Positions 1 through 5,855 of a DNA stretch of 6,515 nucleotides are shown in pieces (within the stretch, counting starts at the first letter, position 1; the number at the start of each line of letters is the position of its first letter). Source of the DNA: Archaeoglobaceae archaeon (lineage in GTDB: Archaea; Halobacteriota; Archaeoglobi; Archaeoglobales; Archaeoglobaceae); the NCBI GenBank assembly GCA_027038095.1, contig JALVYA010000218.1, forward strand, positions 1-6,515, given 5' to 3'. Made by a program: the position numbers and the translations under genes. The notes under the pieces were generated by a model. That model saw only the letters and a program-made list of their open reading frames with translations, did not search any database and was not told where the DNA came from.

Positions 1-87
1 CACATGGAGAGAATAGGAGATTTGCTCGGCAAGGTCGGGTCGAGGATCATTTTCATAGAAGAGGGTAGAAGAGTCTGGATCAAGTAG
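1..87 (+). CDS. C-terminal end of an unidentified protein (partial)
   Basis: An open frame enters at base 1 and ends at a TAG at 85-87, giving 28 residues. The fragment has a short amphipathic stretch (MERIGDLLGKVG) and then an alternating hydrophobic/charged strand pair (SRIIFIEEGRRVWIK), which would suit a C-terminal beta hairpin. Composition and codon use (AGG, AGA, ATA, GAG) match the downstream genes, so I take it as real coding sequence. The ATG at 4-6 is probably an internal Met, because the frame is open to the window edge. Only 30 bases separate it from the Nif3-like gene, with no T-rich terminator or TATA box between, so the two are probably co-transcribed. I do not recognise the family from so short a piece. 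Confidence 0.6.
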   Translation, partial: HMERIGDLLGKVGSRIIFIEEGRRVWIK

Positions 88-111
88 TTTCGATGCTTTC
101 AGAATTTTTGC

Positions 112-119
112 GAGGGGAT
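112..119 (+). promoter_or_regulatory. Shine-Dalgarno sequence of the Nif3-like gene
   Basis: GAGGGGAT at 112-119 matches the archaeal Shine-Dalgarno GAGGTGAT at 7 of 8 bases. It runs into the ATG at 118, so it cannot be correctly spaced for that codon. It lies 4 bases before the in-frame GTG at 124, the same spacing as between GGAGTGAT and the ATG of gatA in this window. This favours initiation at GTG 124. Confidence 0.5.
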
Positions 120-873
120 GAAAGTGAAGTTAAGTGAACTCGTAAACTTCCTCAACGAATACCTCAGAGTTGATGAATGGGACATCGACCACTCAAAGAA
201 CGGCTTGCAGGTTGAGAGCTGTGAGGAGGTCGAGAAAGTTGCGTTTGCAGTCGATGCGTGCATGGAGACGTTTAAAAAAGCCGTAAAGTGCGGAGCTGAC
301 CTGCTCGTTACGCACCACGGCATAGTCTGGGGAGGAATTGAAAGAATTGCTGGACTGATTGCGAGGAGGGTTAAGTTCCTGCTCGAAAATGAACTTTCAC
401 TCTACTCCGCACACCTGCCCCTTGACGCCCACCCTGAAGTTGGCAACAACGTACTGCTGCTGAAGCTTTGCAGTTTTAGAGCTGACGAACCTTTTGGTTT
501 TTACAGAGGAAAGTCCATAGGATTTGCTGGAGAAGCTGAAAAGAAAGTGAGCGTTGCGGAGATTGCTGAAACACTCAGAAAAGAGCTGAAAACTGATGTT
601 AGAGTTCTCGAGTTTGGAGGAAGCGTTAAAAGGGCTGGAGCGATCTCTGGAAAGGGTGGTTTTGGAGTTGAAGAGGCACGGGAAAAAGGGCTGGATCTGC
701 TTATTACCGGTGAGGCTGAGCATTCAGTCTACCACCTTGCAAGAGAACTGCAGGTTAACGTAATTTTTGCCGGCCACTACGCCACAGAAACTCTCGGAGT
801 TAAAGCCCTGATGAACGTTGTTAAAGAAAAGGGGCTGGAGGTAGAATTTCTGGACTGCCCAACTGGAATTTAA
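118..873 (+). CDS. Nif3/YbgI-family dinuclear metal-binding protein
   Basis: A complete 251-residue protein of the Nif3-like family (DUF34; E. coli YbgI), whose members form toroidal hexamers with a two-metal site in each subunit. The cellular reaction is unsettled; the database name 'GTP cyclohydrolase 1 type 2 homolog' is a weak guess. Visible family marks: LLVTHHG with His66-His67; SAHLPLDAHPEVGNN with His99 and Asp103; a central GAISGKGGFG glycine loop (174-183); LLITGEAEHS (195-203) with Glu199; and AGHYATETLG with His220 and Glu224. His66, His67, Asp103, His220 and Glu224 correspond to the metal ligands known in the family. The C-terminus DCPTGI is typical, and 251 residues is the usual length of the short form without an inserted PII-like domain. 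The protein is soluble and cytoplasmic, with no signal peptide. It follows the upstream partial gene by 30 bases and probably shares its transcript. The start is uncertain: ATG 118 is the longest, but the Shine-Dalgarno spacing points to GTG 124 (249 residues). Family assignment is firm; function is not. Confidence 0.93.
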   Translation: MKVKLSELVNFLNEYLRVDEWDIDHSKNGLQVESCEEVEKVAFAVDACMETFKKAVKCGADLLVTHHGIVWGGIERIAGLIARRVKFLLENELSLYSAHLPLDAHPEVGNNVLLLKLCSFRADEPFGFYRGKSIGFAGEAEKKVSVAEIAETLRKELKTDVRVLEFGGSVKRAGAISGKGGFGVEEAREKGLDLLITGEAEHSVYHLARELQVNVIFAGHYATETLGVKALMNVVKEKGLEVEFLDCPTGI

Positions 874-885
874 GCTGAAGTTACC

Positions 886-895
886 TTTATTTAAA
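886..895 (+). promoter_or_regulatory. Possible upstream TATA box for the mannosidase gene
   Basis: TTTATTTAAA lies in the 64-base gap after the Nif3-like stop. It resembles an archaeal TATA box and would start transcription near 916-922, leaving a leader of about 20 bases. It competes with the box at 905-913, which fits a leaderless start better. The sequence alone does not decide between them. Confidence 0.35.
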
Positions 896-904
896 CCTCA
901 AAAA

Positions 905-913
905 CGCTTTATT
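905..913 (+). promoter_or_regulatory. Likely proximal TATA box for the mannosidase gene
   Basis: CGCTTTATT, preceded by an A run at 900-904 that could serve as the BRE, is centred about 27-28 bases before the ATG at 938. Archaeal transcription usually starts about 25 bases after the box centre, so the mRNA would begin at or just before the start codon. There is no purine-rich Shine-Dalgarno in 914-937, which is pyrimidine-rich (CATCCCCACTTCTCTTTAAC). This fits leaderless translation. Confidence 0.45.
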
Positions 914-937
914 CACATCCCCACTTCTCTTTAACGT

Positions 938-3900
938 ATGATGCAGCCTGCAGAAATAGAGAGGAAGGCTTTTGACCTCATGGCCACGTCAATCAGGGAC
1001 TTCTCTTTTGTGGAGAACTGGAAGGTTAACGGTAAAGACGTGAAGCTGCCCTTCATCTGTGACGCAGATCCAGACGACACGTTCAGACTCGAAACAGAGG
1101 TCGAAGTTCCAGACGACGGACTAACGTGGTTTATCAAGGTGTCCATGGAAGGAAATGGCCTGCTTAAAGTCGATGGAGAGAGCTACGCCGGTATTGATGA
1201 CGTCCACACCTACGTTCCACTGAAACCGGGAAAGCACAGCATAGTTATCGAGGCAACGCCCCTGACGATGTTCGGCTACCACAAGTGGAGGTTTTGCCTC
1301 GAATACGCTATTCTCGTTGGCATTCTGTGGGAACCCTACTCTTTAGCCCAGAGGTTGCTCGACATTGTCAGCTTTGTAGAGGAGATAAAAGAAGACGACC
1401 TGAAAAACGCGATAATGGAAGAAATGTCCTCAATACTGATAAAGGTCAGGAGTGTTCCGAGCGTAACCCAGATAACGCTCCTCAGAATGCTCCTGTACGA
1501 CGGAGGTCTCGGCATAAGAGAGCTGAAAATCGGAAGGTTCGATGTCAGGGAAGTGAGACCGGACTACATGTTTCTATCAGCCGTTTACGGTCTCGGAATT
1601 TTAAAGGGAAAAATGGAGGATATACTCAAGCCTGAAAGGCGTTTTTACCTTGAGGAAATAGAGAGAGTCGAAAAAGAGCTCGATTCTGCGCTGAATAAAC
1701 TCAGAACGGAATTCCCGAAGATAGGTAAGGCTTACGCGTTCGGACACGCACATATCGACGCTGCCTGGCTCTGGAGGTACAGGGAAACGAAGAGGAAGGT
1801 TATGAGAACGATATCGACTACGGTAAGGCTCCTCGAAAAGTACGATGCGAGTTTTGCACAGAGCTCCTCTCAGTACTACGCGTGGATTGAGGAAGAGGAT
1901 CCGGAACTCTTCAAGAAGCTAAAAGACCTCGTTTTCGAGGGAAAGATAATACCCGTCGGAGGCATGTGGGTTGAGAGTGACGTCCAGCTCGTGAGCGGTG
2001 AATCTCTCGTCAGGCAGTTTCTTTACGGTCAGAGGTACCTGCTCGAAAAGTTCGGCAGAATAGCCAGAATAGGCTGGTTGCCCGACACCTTCGGCTTTGC
2101 AGCGTCTCTGCCTCAGATACTCGTAAAGTCCGGAATAGAGGTATTCACGACCTACAAGATACTCTGGAACGAGAGAAACGAATTTCCGTATCACGCCTTC
2201 ATCTGGAAGGGCGTGGACGGCAGCGAAATTCCGGCTCACATAATGATGAGCTACAAGTCGTCCATGACTGCAAAAAGTCTGTACAGGCAGTGGAAAACTT
2301 ACAAAAACAGACACGACGTGCCGATGATTTACGTTTACGGATACGGGGACGGTGGAGGAGGCATAACGTGGGAAATGGTCGAAATGCAGAAACACATGAA
2401 CGAGCTGCCGTACATACCCCATGTTCTCAGAGGTGTGGAAGACGAATACATAAAGGAGGTTTCGGAGAGAGTAAATCAGACCTGGGAGGGAGAGCTCTAC
2501 GTTGAGGCACACAGGGGAACTTACACGACGAACATAAGGATGAAAGAGCTCATGGCCAGAGCTGAATCGGTGCTGAGGAGCGCTGAAGTGTGGTCGTGCA
2601 TAGCCGAAATGATGGGGTTCAGGCAGGAGGAAAAGATAGAAGACCTCTGGAAGAAAGTTCTACTTCACCAGTTTCACGACGTGCTTCCCGGTTCCTCGAT
2701 AAAGGAGGTTTACGACGACGCAATTATGGATCTCGAATACGTGATCTCCAGAGCTGAAGGCATAATCGAAAGGTCAGTTAGGTTCATAGCGGAAAAGGAG
2801 GGAATGAAAAGTGCAGTTTTCAACGACCTGCCGTGGGAGAGGGAGGAAGTCGTCGATGTGAACGGAAAGGAAGTGCTCGTAAAAGTACCTCCGCTCGGAT
2901 GGTGTTCTGGCTGTGGAGAAGAAGATGCGGGAAACGAAGAGGACGAGAGTCGTGAAGAAGGCTGTGAAAGTGACGAGTCGGTCAGCATCCACGTGGAAGA
3001 CGGTAAAATCGTACTCGAAAACGAGCACTTAATCGCCGTTCTTAACGAATCGGGAGAGCTGATTTCCCTTTACGACAAAGATGCCGGAAGAGAGGCTTTA
3101 AAAAGCAGGAGCAACGTTTTGATAGCCCACATCGATACTCCGGGAATGTGGGATGCGTGGGATGTAAACGAGGATTTCCTGCTGCAGGGAAGAGAGCTCG
3201 AATGCGATGGATACGAAATATTCGAGAGAAAGCTCTGCTGTGGGGTGAAGTTTTACAGGAGATACGAAAATTCAAAGCTCGTCCAGACCGTAAAACTGAA
3301 AGCTGGCAGTAAACTGCTCGAATTCGACACGGATGTCGACTGGTACGACAAGGAAATTCTTCTCAAAGCATGGTTTAACTTTAACGTGCACAACTGGACG
3401 TCGTTTTACGAAGTGCCCTACGGAGTCGTGGAAAGGCTGGCTGTCAGAAATACGCCGTGGGAACAGGCCAAGTTCGAAGTTCCCGCCCTGAGGTGGGCTG
3501 ACGTGTGCGATGGCGAGTACGGTGTAGCAGTAATATGCACGTCCCGTCACGGTTACACGAACTGGGATTCCAAGCTCGGCCTGAGCCTTCTGAAATCACC
3601 GATATATCCAAACCCGTGGAGCGACACCGGAAAGGGGCACTTCGTTTACTACCTCTACCCCCACACTGGCGACTGGTACGAGGGAGAGGTTTACAAGAGA
3701 GCAATGGAAGTCTGGAGCCCGCTCAGAGTTGTAAGCACCGACAGCGGAAGCGATGTGAAAAGAGAGGTTTCTCTCCTCAGGTTCAACGCCGAGTTCGTAC
3801 TCAAAAGGGGAGAGGACGGAGGTTACGTGCTGAGAATATTTAACCCTTCAAGGAACAGCATGGAAATAAACCTGCCATTCGAGTGCACGGAAACCGACCT

Positions 3901-3991
3901 GCTGGAGCTCGAGAGAAAGGAGTGCGGAAGAAGAGTTGTGCTGAGACCTTTCGAAATAAAAACACTGATTTTCAGTGGTTTTGATTTTTAA
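938..3991 (+). CDS. GH38 alpha-mannosidase, Ams1/MAN2C1-like
   Basis: A 1017-residue class II alpha-mannosidase (glycoside hydrolase family 38, COG0383), a retaining zinc enzyme that removes terminal alpha-mannose. Domains: a beta-sandwich-like N-terminal domain (about 20-125) and a helical linker (to about 258); the catalytic barrel (about 264-515); the three-helix middle domain (about 523-605); and a beta-rich C-terminal region (about 625-1015). Motifs: GHAHIDAAWLW with His272 and Asp274; RET at 282-284; GWLPDTFGFAASLPQI with the nucleophile Asp383; YGDGGGG at 469-475; AHRGTYTTNIRMK at 524-536; LLHQFHDVLPGSSI with His580-Asp581. By family knowledge, His272, Asp274, Asp383 and His580 bind zinc, so the active site is intact. 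There is no signal peptide or membrane segment, so it should act in the cytoplasm. It starts ATG-ATG; 938 is taken, 941 is equally possible. Residues 656-680 form an acidic, Cys-bearing insert. No sugar genes adjoin it, so the substrate is unknown; turnover of N-glycans, mannose-containing solutes or storage glycans are all open. Confidence 0.96.
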   Translation: MMQPAEIERKAFDLMATSIRDFSFVENWKVNGKDVKLPFICDADPDDTFRLETEVEVPDDGLTWFIKVSMEGNGLLKVDGESYAGIDDVHTYVPLKPGKHSIVIEATPLTMFGYHKWRFCLEYAILVGILWEPYSLAQRLLDIVSFVEEIKEDDLKNAIMEEMSSILIKVRSVPSVTQITLLRMLLYDGGLGIRELKIGRFDVREVRPDYMFLSAVYGLGILKGKMEDILKPERRFYLEEIERVEKELDSALNKLRTEFPKIGKAYAFGHAHIDAAWLWRYRETKRKVMRTISTTVRLLEKYDASFAQSSSQYYAWIEEEDPELFKKLKDLVFEGKIIPVGGMWVESDVQLVSGESLVRQFLYGQRYLLEKFGRIARIGWLPDTFGFAASLPQILVKSGIEVFTTYKILWNERNEFPYHAFIWKGVDGSEIPAHIMMSYKSSMTAKSLYRQWKTYKNRHDVPMIYVYGYGDGGGGITWEMVEMQKHMNELPYIPHVLRGVEDEYIKEVSERVNQTWEGELYVEAHRGTYTTNIRMKELMARAESVLRSAEVWSCIAEMMGFRQEEKIEDLWKKVLLHQFHDVLPGSSIKEVYDDAIMDLEYVISRAEGIIERSVRFIAEKEGMKSAVFNDLPWEREEVVDVNGKEVLVKVPPLGWCSGCGEEDAGNEEDESREEGCESDESVSIHVEDGKIVLENEHLIAVLNESGELISLYDKDAGREALKSRSNVLIAHIDTPGMWDAWDVNEDFLLQGRELECDGYEIFERKLCCGVKFYRRYENSKLVQTVKLKAGSKLLEFDTDVDWYDKEILLKAWFNFNVHNWTSFYEVPYGVVERLAVRNTPWEQAKFEVPALRWADVCDGEYGVAVICTSRHGYTNWDSKLGLSLLKSPIYPNPWSDTGKGHFVYYLYPHTGDWYEGEVYKRAMEVWSPLRVVSTDSGSDVKREVSLLRFNAEFVLKRGEDGGYVLRIFNPSRNSMEINLPFECTETDLLELERKECGRRVVLRPFEIKTLIFSGFDF

Positions 3992-4002
3992 TTTTTTATT
4001 TT
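3979..4002 (+). terminator. T-rich transcription terminator of the mannosidase gene
   Basis: Several T runs overlap the mannosidase stop codon and follow it (TTTTGATTTTTAATTTTTTA at 3979-3998, then TTTT). Archaeal RNA polymerase terminates at such oligo-T runs without needing a hairpin. I see no stable stem before them. Confidence 0.55.
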
Positions 4003-4004
4003 GA

Positions 4005-4020
4005 TTTAAATTTATATTTA
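4005..4020 (+). promoter_or_regulatory. Strong TATA-like AT block of unknown use
   Basis: TTTAAATTTATATTTA is a very good archaeal TATA-like element. It is followed by purine-rich GGAATAAATTAATAA. Its start site would fall near 4036-4045, leaving about 90 bases before gatC. No plus-strand reading frame opens there. It could be a second gatC promoter with a leader, a promoter for a small RNA, or only AT-rich spacer. Confidence 0.25.
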
Positions 4021-4044
4021 GGAATAAATTAATAACTAAACAAT

Positions 4045-4089
4045 TTAACTAACATTTACAGCGTTCGAGATCTTCAGCACTTCAGCCAT
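4045..4089 (-). other. 14-codon minus-strand frame, possible remnant of a gene start
   Basis: On the minus strand, ATG at 4089-4087 opens MAEVLKISNAVNVS and stops at TAA (4047-4045). The bases look coding (balanced GC, unlike the AT-rich sequence on both sides). A GGTGAT just before and overlapping the ATG could serve as Shine-Dalgarno for the in-frame GTG at 4080-4078, giving MLKISNAVNVS. The peptide resembles, from memory only, the extreme N-terminus of Rrf2-type transcription regulators, which begin with a similar LKIS-A-L pattern. Past the stop no frame continues any protein-like sequence. It may be the stub of a deleted regulator, a very short peptide gene, or chance. Confidence 0.22.
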
Positions 4090-4100
4090 CACCTTTGCCA

Positions 4101-4110
4101 ATATTTTTAT
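4101..4110 (+). promoter_or_regulatory. TATA box of the gatC-gatA operon
   Basis: ATATTTTTAT is centred about 27 bases before the gatC ATG at 4133, the right distance for transcription to start at or next to the start codon. The 22 bases between contain no Shine-Dalgarno (TCAATTCAGCTTACAGTAAA), so gatC is probably translated from a leaderless mRNA. The box is close to symmetric and could also serve the minus strand. Confidence 0.5.
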
Positions 4111-4132
4111 TCAATTCAGCTTACAGTAAAAC

Positions 4133-4414
4133 ATGCTGACGATAGATGACGTTTACAAAATCGCAGAGCTTGCAAAAATAGAGATTACGAAAGAGGAAGC
4201 AGAAAAATTTCAGAAAGAGCTGATGAGTATAGTCGATTACTTTAACGTACTTGACGAGGTGGAAGAGGACGTGGAACCGACGTTTCACGTGTTACCGCTT
4301 AAAAACGTGTTCAGAGATGACGTTCCAAAAGAGAGTTTGAGCAGAGAGGAAGTTCTCGCAAACGCAAAGCACAAGGAGAACGGATACTTTAAAGGGCCCA
4401 AGATAGTGGAGTGA
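4133..4414 (+). CDS. gatC: Asp-tRNA(Asn) amidotransferase subunit C
   Basis: GatC, 93 residues, the small non-catalytic subunit of the GatCAB amidotransferase. It wraps between GatA and GatB and stabilises the complex. The family pattern is complete: an N-terminal helical part, VYKIAELAKIEITKEEAEKF (7-26), then ELMSIVDYFNVLDEV (29-43); the extended middle with VEPTFHVLPLKNVFRDDVP (47-65); SREEVLANA (70-78); and the C-terminal GYFKGPKIVE (84-93) that contacts the partner subunits. Length matches the family (about 90-100). The start is the only good Met and sits at the expected distance from the TATA box. It is the first gene of a two-gene operon: its TGA at 4412-4414 lies 5 bases before the preferred gatA ATG and is part of the gatA Shine-Dalgarno region, which suggests coupled translation and matched subunit amounts. 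In archaea GatCAB mainly serves Asn-tRNA formation, because Gln-tRNA is made by GatDE. Confidence 0.94.
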   Translation: MLTIDDVYKIAELAKIEITKEEAEKFQKELMSIVDYFNVLDEVEEDVEPTFHVLPLKNVFRDDVPKESLSREEVLANAKHKENGYFKGPKIVE

Positions 4415-4415
4415 T
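4408..4415 (+). promoter_or_regulatory. Shine-Dalgarno sequence of gatA
   Basis: GGAGTGAT at 4408-4415 overlaps the last codons of gatC and ends 4 bases before the ATG at 4420. The alternative GTG at 4411 lies inside this element, so it cannot use it. This selects ATG 4420 as the gatA start. Confidence 0.65.
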
Positions 4416-4419
4416 TGGC

Positions 4420-5823
4420 ATGACCGGGAAAGTTAAAGGAATCACCGTAGAAGAATGGAAAAACAGGCTGGAATGCGAGAAGTGTTACGACCTAATTTCG
4501 GAGCTCTTTGACAGAATAAAAAAGAGCAGGCTGAATGCTTACATAACTCTGTGTGAAGATGAAGCGCTGAAGCAGGCGGAGAAGTACGACAGTGGAAAAG
4601 TTGAAGGCAGGCTTTCGGGCATACCCGTTGCGGTTAAGGACTGTATATCGACAAAGGGCGTCAGAACCACGTGCGGGTCGAAAATGCTTGAGAACTACGT
4701 GCCACCCTTTGACGCCCACGTAGTAGAAAGGCTGAAGCAGGAAGGAGCAATAATTATCGGAAAAACGAATATGGACGAGTTTGCCATGGGAACGACTACA
4801 GAGACTTCCTACTTTGGAGTTGTTAGAAATCCTTACGACGAGGAAAGAGTGGCCGGAGGTAGCAGCGGGGGAAGCGGTGCCTGTCTCGGTGGTGGAGAAG
4901 CCGTTCTCGCTCTTGGAAGCGATACGGGTGGAAGTATAAGGTGCCCTGCGAGTTTCTGTGGCGTTGCCGGGCTGAAACCAACTTATGGCCTTGTTTCAAG
5001 GTACGGCCTGATACCCTACGCCAACTCCTTAGAGCAGATAGGCCCGATGGCCTGCTGTGTGAGAGATGTTGCCGTTCTGCTTGAAGTTATTGCTGGAAAA
5101 GATGAAAGAGATTCTACGAATGCCGGGCGTGGTTTCAAATTTGAAAACAGGTACGAAAACCACAGTTTCAGGATTGGTATCGTGAAGGAGATGGGTGGTA
5201 ACGAAGACGTTACTGGCAGATTCGAAGAGGTGGCGGAGCTAATCAGAGAGATGGGTTACGAGGTGGGAGAGGTATCCATGCCCTCCTTTAAATACGCCCT
5301 CGCGGCTTACTACATAATAGCAACCGGAGAAGCCTCTTCAAACCTTGCGAGGTACGATGGAGTCAGGTACGGTTTCGCTCTTGAAGAGCTGGACAGCTGG
5401 ACCAGATACTTCTCGAAAGTCAGGGCTCTCGGTTTTGGAGATGAGGTAAAGAGGAGAATTATGCTGGGCACTTACGCACTTTCAGCGGGGTACTACGGGA
5501 AGTACTACCTGAAGGCGCTGAAGGTCAGAACGCTCGTTAAAAGAGACTTTGAAAGAGCTTTCTCGAACTTTGACCTGCTGATTTCCCCAACAATGCCAGC
5601 TCTGCCATTCAAAGTAGGAGAGCTCACTGACCCTCTGACGATGTACAAAATGGACGTTAACACTGTTCCCGTAAACATGGCTGGAATTCCTGCCATGTCC
5701 CTGCCTGTGGGGCTTGTGAGGGGTTTACCTGTTGGACTGCAGATAATGGGCAACCACTTTGGAGAGGAGAAGATAATCTCGTTTGCTCTGAAAGTCGAAG
5801 AGAGGGTGAAGGAAGCGTTCTAA
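4420..5823 (+). CDS. gatA: Asp-tRNA(Asn)/Glu-tRNA(Gln) amidotransferase subunit A
   Basis: GatA, 467 residues from ATG 4420, the amidase-family subunit. It hydrolyses glutamine (or asparagine) and passes ammonia through the complex to GatB, which activates and amidates the mischarged tRNA. Numbered from ATG 4420, the Ser-cisSer-Lys triad is Lys73 in IPVAVKDCIS, Ser148 in AGGSSGGSGA and Ser172 in GSDTGGSIRCPASFCG. The 75- and 24-residue spacings equal those I recall for the S. aureus enzyme (Lys79, Ser154, Ser178), so it should be active. Other marks are GKTNMDEFAMG, VAGLKPTYGLVSRYGLI, SLEQIGPM and the C-terminal ISPTMPALPF and NMAGIPAMSLPVG. Length is usual (about 460-490). The GTG at 4411 overlaps the gatC stop and would add three residues, but the Shine-Dalgarno favours ATG 4420. 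gatA is co-transcribed with gatC. gatB does not follow: the next gene is convergent. In an archaeon the main product is expected to be Asn-tRNA(Asn). Confidence 0.96.
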   Translation: MTGKVKGITVEEWKNRLECEKCYDLISELFDRIKKSRLNAYITLCEDEALKQAEKYDSGKVEGRLSGIPVAVKDCISTKGVRTTCGSKMLENYVPPFDAHVVERLKQEGAIIIGKTNMDEFAMGTTTETSYFGVVRNPYDEERVAGGSSGGSGACLGGGEAVLALGSDTGGSIRCPASFCGVAGLKPTYGLVSRYGLIPYANSLEQIGPMACCVRDVAVLLEVIAGKDERDSTNAGRGFKFENRYENHSFRIGIVKEMGGNEDVTGRFEEVAELIREMGYEVGEVSMPSFKYALAAYYIIATGEASSNLARYDGVRYGFALEELDSWTRYFSKVRALGFGDEVKRRIMLGTYALSAGYYGKYYLKALKVRTLVKRDFERAFSNFDLLISPTMPALPFKVGELTDPLTMYKMDVNTVPVNMAGIPAMSLPVGLVRGLPVGLQIMGNHFGEEKIISFALKVEERVKEAF

Positions 5824-5828
5824 CGTGA

Positions 5829-5848
5829 TACCATTTTTTACCATTTTT
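5829..5848 (+). terminator. Tandem T-rich terminator after gatA
   Basis: Five bases after the gatA stop, the 10-base unit TACCATTTTT occurs twice in perfect tandem, followed by a further T run at 5859-5864. On the plus strand these are oligo-T signals of the kind used for archaeal termination. On the minus strand they read as A runs, so they would not terminate the convergent permease gene, which may read into the end of gatA. Confidence 0.5.
5829..5848. repeat. Two-copy 10-bp tandem repeat
   Basis: TACCATTTTT at 5829-5838 is repeated exactly at 5839-5848. It makes up most of the gap between gatA and the convergent permease. The simplest reading is a small local duplication inside a T-rich terminator. 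Confidence 0.8.
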
Positions 5849-5855
5849 GCCGGAC

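Noticed and set aside
397..723. Minus-strand open frame (108 codons) inside the Nif3-like gene
   Set aside because: It is antisense to conserved Nif3 motifs, with low-complexity Ser/Phe-rich composition and no ribosome binding site.
1919..2512. Long minus-strand open frame (197 codons) inside the mannosidase gene
   Set aside because: It is antisense to the catalytic and middle domains of a clearly conserved enzyme, has no recognisable motifs or promoter, and is the kind of shadow frame expected opposite a biased coding sequence.
4060..4075. GTTCGAGATC resembling a tRNA T-loop
   Set aside because: No matching T-stem, anticodon arm or acceptor stem is present around it; the bases are better explained by the minus-strand coding-like island.
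4411..4413. GTG as the gatA start, with a 4-base overlap with the gatC stop
   Set aside because: It falls inside the Shine-Dalgarno GGAGTGAT, which is well spaced for the ATG at 4420.
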